Shown piece by piece: positions 1-7,513 of a stretch of DNA of 64,000 bases. A model generated the notes under the pieces. It did not search any database, was not told where the DNA came from, and saw nothing but the letters and a program-made list of their open reading frames with translations. This DNA comes from Chitinophaga arvensicola (GTDB taxonomy: Bacteria > Bacteroidota > Bacteroidia > Chitinophagales > Chitinophagaceae): NCBI RefSeq assembly GCF_900110835.1, contig NZ_FOJG01000002.1, positions 682,001-746,000 on the forward strand, in the 5' to 3' direction. Position numbers and translations under genes: made by a program. Position 1 is the first letter of the stretch. Each line of letters opens with the position of its first letter.

Positions 1-428
1 GCGGTTTTCCGCAGATGTTTGAAAGTTTGAAACGTGTCTTTGGTAATACCCTTGTACAAGCTGCCCAGGTTCTGGGAACTGAATCCGAAAGGATTTTCTC
101 CCAGGAAATGATGAAAATACCAGCAGATAAACATCCAGTCGAAACCGTTATTGTCACTGATAAAAATGGGCCGGTCCTTACTCACGGAGCTGATCCATAT
201 TTTAAATGCCTGCATTACCTGCTGCGGATCATCAAAGCCCATTGTTTCTTCGCGGGTATGCGTGGACACGGCCAACGCCTGCGGAATAAACTTATCGGAA
301 ATGGGTTTAAGCTGACCATAGAACGACTGGTCCAGTTGTTCATTTACGAGTACGGCGCCAAAGGAAATCATAGAGTAATCGCCGGGGATGGGACCGTCTG
401 TTTCGACGTCCACCATAATAAAAGCCAT
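1..428 (-). CDS. 3'-5' exoribonuclease, DEDDh fold (C-terminus beyond the window)
   Basis: Reading the minus strand from the ATG at 428 gives an open frame of 142 codons that runs off the left edge, so the C-terminus is missing. It starts MAFIMVDVETDGPIPGDY. The DVETDG segment is the DxE ExoI motif of DEDD exonucleases, and the SDNNGFDW segment near residue 97 fits ExoII with its conserved Asp. The final HxxxxD (ExoIII) motif would lie outside the window. The short N-terminus and the sequence around DVETDGP resemble the Rv2179c-like 3'-5' exoribonuclease family, which is a cytoplasmic RNA-trimming group. A plus-strand frame over the same bases is only its shadow. Family assignment is from motif recognition; the substrate is unknown. 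Confidence 0.78.
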   Translation of the reverse strand, partial: MAFIMVDVETDGPIPGDYSMISFGAVLVNEQLDQSFYGQLKPISDKFIPQALAVSTHTREETMGFDDPQQVMQAFKIWISSVSKDRPIFISDNNGFDWMFICWYFHHFLGENPFGFSSQNLGSLYKGITKDTFQTFKHLRKT

Positions 429-509
429 GTGTTAAAGATTGTTGATTTGGGTTAAACAATTTGTTCACTATCTCACGAAATTATAAAATAATATTATATA
501 CACAAAGAA

Positions 510-556
510 AAAGGCATCCCGGCTATGCCAGGATGCCTTTAACGCCAAAGCGTTAA
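510..556 (-). terminator. Tandem hairpins acting as a minus-strand intrinsic terminator
   Basis: Two hairpins nearly abut. Positions 539-545 and 550-556 form TTAACGC/GCGTTAA with a 4-base loop. Positions 510-519 pair with 531-540 (AAAGGCATCC/GGATGCCTTT), and the loop holds an inner GGC/GCC pairing. On the minus strand the second hairpin is followed by a T-rich tail, so it should end transcription of the peptide gene and of the hydrolase genes upstream of it. Confidence 0.75.
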
Positions 557-583
557 CAGATTCTTTTATGGAGCCGCCTGTGG

Positions 584-631
584 TTAAACTAAATTAACCT
601 TAGGTGTCCATGAATATTCTGTAGATAGCAT
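584..631 (-). CDS. Possible 15-residue peptide gene with a perfect Shine-Dalgarno
   Basis: The minus strand carries AAAAGGAGG (637-645), five bases before an ATG at 629-631. A 15-codon frame follows, encoding MLSTEYSWTPKVNLV and ending in TAA at 584-586. Strong Shine-Dalgarno sites are rare in this phylum, so the site stands out. The frame is followed about 28 bases later by the tandem hairpin terminator, and preceded by 112 bases of AT-rich DNA after the serine hydrolase gene. The peptide has no signal sequence and no recognised family. It could be a leader, a signalling peptide or a modified-peptide precursor, but no modifying enzyme is encoded close by. PqqA was considered: a W..P element is present but the conserved Glu and Tyr are absent. 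Confidence 0.4.
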   Translation of the reverse strand: MLSTEYSWTPKVNLV

Positions 632-742
632 GAATACCTCCTTTTCTTTGGTGAGTAATGAAACTACAAAAAAAATTCTGAATCAGAAAGCTTTACAACA
701 AAAAAATAACATATCACCGCAGTGAAATTATATAACCAGTTG

Positions 743-1765
743 TTATTGCTGCTTTATTACGGTTGGCAATAATATTTCGCGGAGACTCCTTTCAAAGAAA
801 TAGGCCCGGGAAATATCTGTTGGCTGGTAAGCTACATTCTCCATTACGATCAAACTGGTACGGGTAGCGGGATAATAAAGATTCACCAGCGTAAACCCCA
901 TTTGTGGCATATAACCGGTATGCCCCAGTTCCCGGCCATCATCAGCCACCACAATGCCATAACCGGTGCCCATGCGGCCATACACGGTATGCTGCGTATG
1001 TTCCCATACATGCGTCATTTGCCGGTAACTGCTATCTGTAAGCAGTTTGCCGCCGTGTAATAATCCGTTCCAGCGCGCCAGGTCGGCGGCAGTAGATACC
1101 ACACCGGCGCCACCGAGGTGCCAGTCCGGAATGGAATCGTGGGAAACCTGGAGATGTCCGGTACTGTCTTCCACAAAACCCTGCACTGCCGGCAGCTGCC
1201 CGGCAATACCGGAATGCTTCATACCTGCCTTTTTAAATAAGGCGTTCGCCAACTGCGTATAGGTTTTACCGGTAGTACGTTCCAATACTGATTTCAGCAG
1301 GGAATAACCAAAATTTGAATACGCATACTTAGTACCCGGCGTATATGCCAGCGGCTCATCGAACCAAACTACACCGGCCGTGTGGCTCAGTAACTGGTGA
1401 ATAGTGATACTGTCGGCCCATTTATCCGTGATTTCCGGAAGATAGGTATGCAGGGTTTGCTGCAATTGTATGTGTCCTTTTTCCACTTCCTGTAATATCA
1501 TTACTGCTGTCATTTGTTTGGTGACAGACATAATAATAAAAGGACTGTTATTCCGGAGTGGTTGTTTTTTTTCCCGGTTGGCATCCCCCTGACTTTTCGC
1601 ATACCAGGTTTTACCCTGCTTTGTGATGAGTACCACACCATTGAATGCACGTACATTTTTTGTGTTCAGCAGGGAATCTATGCGGGTGGTAATTGCCTGC
1701 TGTGCGGTAGCCACACTACCTGTCAGCGCCAGCAAACCGGTCAGAATATATAAGCGGATTTTCAA
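743..1765 (-). CDS. Exported serine hydrolase, beta-lactamase/class C family
   Basis: 340 residues with an N-terminal signal peptide (cleavage expected after ATAQ, about residue 22). All three active-site motifs of the beta-lactamase-related serine hydrolases are visible: SVTK at 80-83 (nucleophile Ser80 and Lys83), YSN at 149-151 and HTG at 282-284 in place of KTG. The family includes D,D-peptidases, esterases and class C beta-lactamases; HTG is common in the esterase/peptidase-like members, so true beta-lactamase activity should not be assumed. It lies one base after the SGNH hydrolase gene and is surely co-transcribed with it. Both are secreted, which suggests periplasmic hydrolysis of a shared ester or amide substrate; that link is inference. 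Confidence 0.9.
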   Translation of the reverse strand: MKIRLYILTGLLALTGSVATAQQAITTRIDSLLNTKNVRAFNGVVLITKQGKTWYAKSQGDANREKKQPLRNNSPFIIMSVTKQMTAVMILQEVEKGHIQLQQTLHTYLPEITDKWADSITIHQLLSHTAGVVWFDEPLAYTPGTKYAYSNFGYSLLKSVLERTTGKTYTQLANALFKKAGMKHSGIAGQLPAVQGFVEDSTGHLQVSHDSIPDWHLGGAGVVSTAADLARWNGLLHGGKLLTDSSYRQMTHVWEHTQHTVYGRMGTGYGIVVADDGRELGHTGYMPQMGFTLVNLYYPATRTSLIVMENVAYQPTDISRAYFFERSLREILLPTVIKQQ

Positions 1766-1766
1766 T

Positions 1767-2519
1767 CTATTTCTTTTTTAATGCTGCTGCAATCGCTTTT
1801 TCCGCCAGTGGTCCCATTACAAGATATCCTGCTTTGTTAGGATGAACGCCATCATAGGTCAGTTCTGCTTTCAGTCCTTTCTTTTCATCTGCCATGGCGG
1901 TGTAATAATCCAGGTAGACGCAATTATTCTTCGCCGCATAATCTTTCAGCCGTTGGTTGAGGTCCGCAATTTTTGGTACGGGCTCCAATCCTTTACGCCA
2001 TGGGTAGTCGAAGGCGGGAATCACGGAAGACAGCACCACCCGGATGCCATTGGCTTTAGCCAGTTCCGCCATGGATACAATATTACCAAAGATGGTTTCC
2101 ACAGGCGTGTAACCCGTATTACCGGCAATATCGTTGGTTCCGGCCAGGATCACCACCACTTTAGGTTTCAGGTTGATGACATCGGGGCGGAAACGGATCA
2201 GCATCTGTGGGGTCGTCTGACCGCTGATACCACGGTTGATATATGGTTTGCCTTCAAAGAATTCCGGATTCAGGTTGCTCCAGCCGATGGTGATGGAGTT
2301 ACCCATGAATACGACCCTTTGTTCACCTGCTTTGGGGGCAGTCACCTGGCTGTTGGCTTCCTGGAAACATTTCAGACAGGCCCAGTCCTGTTTCATCAGT
2401 TCTTCCCGTTGTTTTTTCTCTTTGGCAACGGCATCTACTGAGGTGGCGTCCTGTGCAAAAGCAGCGGTACCTAACAGAACGGAGGCTAATAGTGTAAGGC
2501 AGAATTTATTTCTTTTCAT
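1767..2519 (-). CDS. Exported SGNH/GDSL hydrolase
   Basis: 250 residues with a signal peptide ending near FAQ23. The SGNH blocks appear in order: GNS at 73-75 (nucleophile Ser75, block I), the block II Gly in NRGISG (about 97-100), GTND at 127-130 with Asn129 (block III), and DGVH at 223-226 with Asp and His (block V). These residues define a lipase/acylesterase of the GDSL type; bacterial members of this length often remove acetyl or acyl groups from sugars or peptidoglycan. First gene of a two-gene minus-strand operon with the serine hydrolase. It diverges from the SusC operon across 263 bases, so the two units might share regulation. Confidence 0.9.
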   Translation of the reverse strand: MKRNKFCLTLLASVLLGTAAFAQDATSVDAVAKEKKQREELMKQDWACLKCFQEANSQVTAPKAGEQRVVFMGNSITIGWSNLNPEFFEGKPYINRGISGQTTPQMLIRFRPDVINLKPKVVVILAGTNDIAGNTGYTPVETIFGNIVSMAELAKANGIRVVLSSVIPAFDYPWRKGLEPVPKIADLNQRLKDYAAKNNCVYLDYYTAMADEKKGLKAELTYDGVHPNKAGYLVMGPLAEKAIAAALKKK

Positions 2520-2670
2520 GAAAAGGCTTTTAAAGGCTTGCCGGAGGGCAGTTAATTAATGAAGCACCAAATAACAATATTTTCCGCATATTTTTCAATC
2601 CCCTATTCATTTTGACGGTATAAAAACGAGAAACAAACACCGGAAAAAACCACCTCCTTCCACCCGCCGA

Positions 2671-2710
2671 TACAGGACAGTACAGGACAGTACAGGACGC
2701 AACAGGACAG
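2671..2710. repeat. Four tandem 10-bp repeats upstream of the susC operon
   Basis: Four head-to-tail copies of TACAGGACAG, the third and fourth with one or two changes (TACAGGACGC, AACAGGACAG), occupy 2671-2710. They lie 73 bases before the susC start, in the divergent intergenic region 2520-2782. The spacing is about one helical turn, which would place each copy on the same face of the DNA. This is consistent with a cooperative regulator-binding array, but no regulator gene lies nearby. The rest of the region shows no other clear element. Confidence 0.6.
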
Positions 2711-2782
2711 GAATCTATGATTCTTCTACTAAATTTATTTCCGTAAAGAAATGCCGTTTTATCACACCTAATTCCACTTGTT

Positions 2783-5700
2783 ATGATCAAAGTTTCCACC
2801 CTTTATCATAAAAGTTCTTCCTTAATGCTACGTTTTGGAGTTACTTTTTCTTTCTTGTTATCCGTGAGCTCCTATGGCTATGCGCAAAAGAATAACATCG
2901 GCGGCCAGGTCACAGATGCCGGCTCCGGCTCTCCCCTTCCCAGCGTTACGATTGGCGTAAAGGGCACCAGTCAGGGCGCATTCACAGACGCCAACGGCCG
3001 ATACACCATTGCTGCCAGTGCTACAGATTCCCTGGTCTTCAGTATGATCGGTTATGTCTCCAAAACCTACCTGGTAGGCGCCCGTAATAAAATCAGTGTA
3101 CAGCTGGAACCCAGCAATAAAGTACTCAACCAGGTAGTGGTAGTAGGATATGGTACACAACAGAAAAAAGATGTGACCGGCTCCGTGGGTATCGTTTCCA
3201 TGAAAAACGTAAAAGACATGCCGGTAGCAGGTCCGGATCAGGCTTTAGCCGGACAGATCGCCGGTATTCAGGTGAGCACTTCCAACGGTATTCCCGGTGG
3301 AGGCCCACAGGTACAGGTACGCGGTATCGGTGCTGTAGGCGCCGGCAGCCAGCCACTTTATGTGGTAGATGGCTATCCGCTGGCTTCTTCCTCCGACCAG
3401 GTATCCAACCCGATGAATGCCATTAATCCGCAGGATATTGAATCGATGGCAGTACTGAAAGATGCGTCTGCCACCGCTATCTATGGTTCAAGAGGCGCCA
3501 ACGGCGTAGTATTGATCACTACCAAACGAGGCAACTCCGGTATCCCCGCCATTCAACTTTCTGCTAACTATGGCCGTCAGACTATTCCTCAGAAAGGCCG
3601 TCCCAACCTGATGAACGGACAGGAATTCGCGCAGTTCAGAAAGGAAGCGATCGGAGATAATATCCGTTTTACCGAAAACAGGGAACCAACTGATGCCGAT
3701 ATACCGGAAGTATACCGCCACCCGGAACTGATCGGCGAAGGCACCAACTGGTTCGACGCCATCACCCGCGTAGCGCCTATGCAGGATATCAACCTGAGTG
3801 TAAGCGGTGGTACCGATAAAATAAGAACTTACGTATCTGCCGGTTATTACAACCAGGATGGTGTGATCATCAATTCCGGCTACCAGCGCTTCTCTGTAAG
3901 AGCTAACGTAGACGCAAATCTCACTGACCGTTTCAAAGTAGGCTTCAACGTGGCGCCTTCCTATACCACCCGCAAAGGCAACACCAACGGGGAAGGAAGA
4001 GAAGGCTTCTTTGGTATTGCCAGCCCGATAGAACCTATCTACAAACCAGATGGCAGTTATAATGAATATATACAGAGCCCCGGTACCTTTGGTTTACCTA
4101 ACCCGGTAATGGCGCTGAATGAAATCACCAACCGCTCAAAAAGTACCCGTATCCTCTTCAACACTTATGGAGAATATGAAATTATCAAAAACCTGAAATT
4201 CAAATCTACCTTCAACGTAGATTACCAGGAAGGCAGCAGCGATTTTTTCAGACCTTCTACCATTGGTAATACAAACGCAGCACCGCCAAGCATTCCGTCC
4301 GGTTTATATACTTCCGGCAACTACCTGAACTGGCTGAACGAAAATACACTGACTTACCAGTACAATACCAGCAACGGACACGCTTTCACAGGCTTACTCG
4401 GCTACAGTGTGCAGTCGCAGAAAGAAGAAAGAACCGGTATCAATGCGGCTAACTTCCCCGATGATGATATCAAAACCATTAACGGCGCTGCTACCCTCAC
4501 CAACAACGGCGATATTACCAATAAAACCGAATGGGCGTTAATATCTTACCTGGCAAGGATCAACTATGCCTACAAAGATAAATACCTGGTAACGGCTACT
4601 GTAAGAAGTGATGGTTCCTCCCGCTTTGGTCCCAATAACAGATGGGGTACCTTCCCCTCTGTAGCACTGGGCTGGCGTATATCGCAGGAAGATTTCATGA
4701 AATCCTCCCGCGTATTCAGCGACCTGAAACTGAGAGCCTCCTATGGTTTCTCCGGTAACTTCAACATCGGCGACTATCCCTACATGAGCAACATCGGTAC
4801 CAGCGACTATGTACTGGGTGGCGCACTGGCCGGTGGCCGTGTAATGAACTCCCTCGGTAATCCAAACCTGGGATGGGAAAAAATGAAAGAATTAAATATA
4901 GGCGTTGACGTTGGATTGCTGAAAGACCGCATCTACCTGACCATCGATGCTTATAAGAGAAATACACAAGACCTGCTTTTACAGGTAGAAGTACCACAGT
5001 CCAGCGGATTCACCACCGTTACCCAGAACAAAGGGGATATGGAAAACAAAGGACTGGAAATCGGTATCTCCTCCCGTAACATCGAAAACAAAAACTTCAG
5101 CTGGACCACCAATTTCAATATTTCCTTCAACCGCAATAAAGTGCTGGCACTGGGTACAGACAATGCACCCATCTATTCCGGTAACAGTAGCGAGGGAAAT
5201 CCTACAAACGTGAGCATGGTGGGTAAACCACTGGCCATGCTGTACGGCTATGTTTTTGATGGTATCTATCAGAACCAGGGTGAAGTAGATAAAGGCCCTG
5301 CGTTCCCGGGTGCTATTCCAGGCAACATCCGCTTCAAGGATATCAATGGCAATGGTGTGATCAATCCGCGTGAAGACTTTGCCATCATCGGTAATCCTTA
5401 TCCGGACTTCAACTGGGGCATGACCAACACCTTTAACTACAAAAAGTTTGATCTGCGCATCCTCGTTGTGGGCTCTATGGGCGCCGACCGCTTACATGCC
5501 ACCAACGATTACAATGGTAACATCGATGGCGTATTCAACGTAAGAAAAGATGTAGCCAACCGCTGGAGATCAGAAGCAAATCCAGGCAACGGCAAAGTAC
5601 CTACTACCAATGGTTCCGGCCGTGGCAGGGTGATGTACCGCGATGTAAGCTCCCTGACTATCGAAAAGAATGACTACGCCTGGGTGAAAAACATTACCCT

Positions 5701-5911
5701 CGGTTATGCCATTCCGAAATTTGCCTTCGTGCAGAGTGCCAGGGTATATGCCAGCATACAGAATGCATTCCTCATCACCAACTACAGCGGCAACCCGGAA
5801 GTGACCAACTACATGGGTAAAGGCGGTAGCGGTGCACTGGTACCAGGTATCGATTATTCCAGCTACCCTGTTCCGAGAATTTTCTCCCTGGGTGCTAATC
5901 TTACTTTTTAA
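2783..5911 (+). CDS. SusC/RagA-type TonB-dependent outer-membrane transporter
   Basis: 1042 residues. A signal peptide ends near YAQ35 (an internal ATG at codon 15 is an alternative start). A carboxypeptidase-regulatory-like domain follows at about 38-115, then the TonB box/plug with the QVVVVGYGTQ signature at about 117-126 and the SATAIYGSRGANGV plug segment. The rest is a 22-strand type barrel that ends in an aromatic residue (NLTF). No STN domain is present, so this copy is not controlled through FecR. It forms a pair with the SusD gene 24 bases downstream and heads an eight-gene operon. The cargo is probably a carbohydrate or glycoside, judged from the enzymes that follow. Confidence 0.95.
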   Translation: MIKVSTLYHKSSSLMLRFGVTFSFLLSVSSYGYAQKNNIGGQVTDAGSGSPLPSVTIGVKGTSQGAFTDANGRYTIAASATDSLVFSMIGYVSKTYLVGARNKISVQLEPSNKVLNQVVVVGYGTQQKKDVTGSVGIVSMKNVKDMPVAGPDQALAGQIAGIQVSTSNGIPGGGPQVQVRGIGAVGAGSQPLYVVDGYPLASSSDQVSNPMNAINPQDIESMAVLKDASATAIYGSRGANGVVLITTKRGNSGIPAIQLSANYGRQTIPQKGRPNLMNGQEFAQFRKEAIGDNIRFTENREPTDADIPEVYRHPELIGEGTNWFDAITRVAPMQDINLSVSGGTDKIRTYVSAGYYNQDGVIINSGYQRFSVRANVDANLTDRFKVGFNVAPSYTTRKGNTNGEGREGFFGIASPIEPIYKPDGSYNEYIQSPGTFGLPNPVMALNEITNRSKSTRILFNTYGEYEIIKNLKFKSTFNVDYQEGSSDFFRPSTIGNTNAAPPSIPSGLYTSGNYLNWLNENTLTYQYNTSNGHAFTGLLGYSVQSQKEERTGINAANFPDDDIKTINGAATLTNNGDITNKTEWALISYLARINYAYKDKYLVTATVRSDGSSRFGPNNRWGTFPSVALGWRISQEDFMKSSRVFSDLKLRASYGFSGNFNIGDYPYMSNIGTSDYVLGGALAGGRVMNSLGNPNLGWEKMKELNIGVDVGLLKDRIYLTIDAYKRNTQDLLLQVEVPQSSGFTTVTQNKGDMENKGLEIGISSRNIENKNFSWTTNFNISFNRNKVLALGTDNAPIYSGNSSEGNPTNVSMVGKPLAMLYGYVFDGIYQNQGEVDKGPAFPGAIPGNIRFKDINGNGVINPREDFAIIGNPYPDFNWGMTNTFNYKKFDLRILVVGSMGADRLHATNDYNGNIDGVFNVRKDVANRWRSEANPGNGKVPTTNGSGRGRVMYRDVSSLTIEKNDYAWVKNITLGYAIPKFAFVQSARVYASIQNAFLITNYSGNPEVTNYMGKGGSGALVPGIDYSSYPVPRIFSLGANLTF

Positions 5912-5935
5912 TTCAGTTACCAAAAGACTTGCAAC

Positions 5936-7417
5936 ATGAAAACTAAAATATCATATATCGCGCTGTTGGCGTTCGCACTGAATAGTTGTAACAGTATGCT
6001 GGATGTAAAGCCAAACTCTTTTTCCAGCGGATCAAATTACTACAAGGATGAGGCACAGGTAATGCGTGCCGTAAATGGCTGCTATGGTGTATTACAGAAC
6101 CTGTACACCAGTGATTTCTGGGCACTCACGGAAATGCGGGCCGACAATACCAATTACCAGTATGATGAAAGTGACCGGGGTGCGCAGCAAAGAGAAGAAA
6201 TTGACGAATTCCTGATCACACCCACCAATAACTACGTAAACAATGCCTGGTCACAGATCTATAGAAACATACAGCAATCCAATGTGATCATCACCCGCAT
6301 AGATGCCGTAAAGTTCGCCAGCGACGCCACTAAACAACAATACCTCGGTGAAGCCAAATTTCTCCGGGCCTTATACTATTTCCACCTCGTGCGCCTTTTT
6401 GGCGGCGTGCCACTGCTGGTGAAAGAAGTTGCCAGCCCGGAAGAGGCGCTAACACCAAAGAAAGCGACCGTAGAAGAAGTGTATGCACAGATCATTAAAG
6501 ATGCCACGGAAGCTGCCGCAGGTTTACCGGTTTCCTACACCGGAGGCGATATTGGCCGCGCTACCAAAGGCGCCGCACTCACCCTGCTGGGCGAAGTATA
6601 CATGACCATGAAGGATTTCCCGAAAGCGGTAACCACACTCCAGGAAGTGACCAAACTGAACTATTCTCTGGTGGATAATTATGCAGATAATTTTGATCCG
6701 GCCAGGAAAAATAATTCAGAATCTATTTTCGCAGTACAGTACAATTCCGGTATCGAAACAGAAAGCAGCAATTTCATTTTCACGTTCGGTCCGCGCAATG
6801 GTAAAAAAGACCTGACGGGTTACAACGGTAACCTCGGTGGTACCAATATTCCAACACCAAGCATCGTGAATGCCTATGAGGCAAAAGACAAACGGAAAGA
6901 TGCTTCTGTTTATATGTACGATAGTCCTACGAATGCTGCCTATGCAGAATCCGTAGCCTTCGGCGGCAAGTTACCGCTCATCAAAAAATTCTACCATCCA
7001 CCATATGCACTCGACGGACGCGCCAACGAAAACTGGCCGGTATACCGCTACTCACAGGTGTTGCTGATGCTGGCAGAAGCAGTGAATGAAACCGGGACCG
7101 GTGATCCGTTACAGTACATCAACCCGGTGCGTCAGCGCGCTGGCCTGGACCCTGTTCCTGCATTAAGCAAAGATGCATTCCGTGATACTGTGTATCATGA
7201 AACCCGCGTGGAACTTGCGTTTGAAGACAACCGCTGGTATCAGTTATTACGCACCGGCAAAGCCATTTCTGTCATGACCGCACATGGTATTGAAGAAAAG
7301 AAAAGATTGTCCAGGCTCAGCCCGGCGTCCTATAACATACAGGCATACCAGTTACTGTTCCCGATTCCGGAAAGAGAAATCAGGCTCAATGGATTCGCAC
7401 AGAATACCGGCTGGTAA
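5936..7417 (+). CDS. RagB/SusD-type substrate-binding lipoprotein
   Basis: 493 residues. The lipobox LNSC gives a lipidated Cys18 and SDVK-poor N-terminus (CNSMLDVKPN), typical of surface-exposed SusD lipoproteins. The tetratricopeptide-like SusD scaffold is visible in the middle segments (YLGEAKFLRALYYFHLVRLF, about 135-155), and the C-terminal RVELAFEDNRWYQLLRTGKA motif is diagnostic of the family. It caps the SusC barrel and delivers substrate. The 24-base gap from susC indicates co-translation in one operon. The specific ligand cannot be read from the sequence. Confidence 0.95.
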   Translation: MKTKISYIALLAFALNSCNSMLDVKPNSFSSGSNYYKDEAQVMRAVNGCYGVLQNLYTSDFWALTEMRADNTNYQYDESDRGAQQREEIDEFLITPTNNYVNNAWSQIYRNIQQSNVIITRIDAVKFASDATKQQYLGEAKFLRALYYFHLVRLFGGVPLLVKEVASPEEALTPKKATVEEVYAQIIKDATEAAAGLPVSYTGGDIGRATKGAALTLLGEVYMTMKDFPKAVTTLQEVTKLNYSLVDNYADNFDPARKNNSESIFAVQYNSGIETESSNFIFTFGPRNGKKDLTGYNGNLGGTNIPTPSIVNAYEAKDKRKDASVYMYDSPTNAAYAESVAFGGKLPLIKKFYHPPYALDGRANENWPVYRYSQVLLMLAEAVNETGTGDPLQYINPVRQRAGLDPVPALSKDAFRDTVYHETRVELAFEDNRWYQLLRTGKAISVMTAHGIEEKKRLSRLSPASYNIQAYQLLFPIPEREIRLNGFAQNTGW

Positions 7418-7513
7418 AAAAAGTTATAAAAAAGGGAAAACGTTTACTATATTACTAACAGCTATAGTGAACATCAACCCATACCGATCCAGGAACTTAT
7501 TCAAGATTATATT

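Noticed and set aside
15..455. Plus-strand frame of 146 codons at the left edge
   Set aside because: It is the shadow of the minus-strand exoribonuclease, which has DxE and Asp motifs; the plus-strand product has no family features.
584..631. PqqA precursor peptide
   Set aside because: A W..P element exists, but the conserved Glu and Tyr that are cross-linked in PQQ biosynthesis are absent, and no pqq genes are nearby.
743..1765. Beta-lactamase resistance gene
   Set aside because: SxxK and YxN are present but the third motif is HTG and the family is broad; resistance cannot be claimed.
1842..2441. Plus-strand frame of 199 codons
   Set aside because: Antisense shadow of the SGNH hydrolase, whose four catalytic blocks are intact on the minus strand.
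2671..2710. CRISPR-like array
   Set aside because: Repeats are 10 bases long with no spacers; no cas genes are in the window.
2530..2799. Minus-strand frame of 89 codons across the tandem repeats
   Set aside because: It would translate the repeat array and overlap the susC start; no protein features. The region is better explained as a divergent promoter region.
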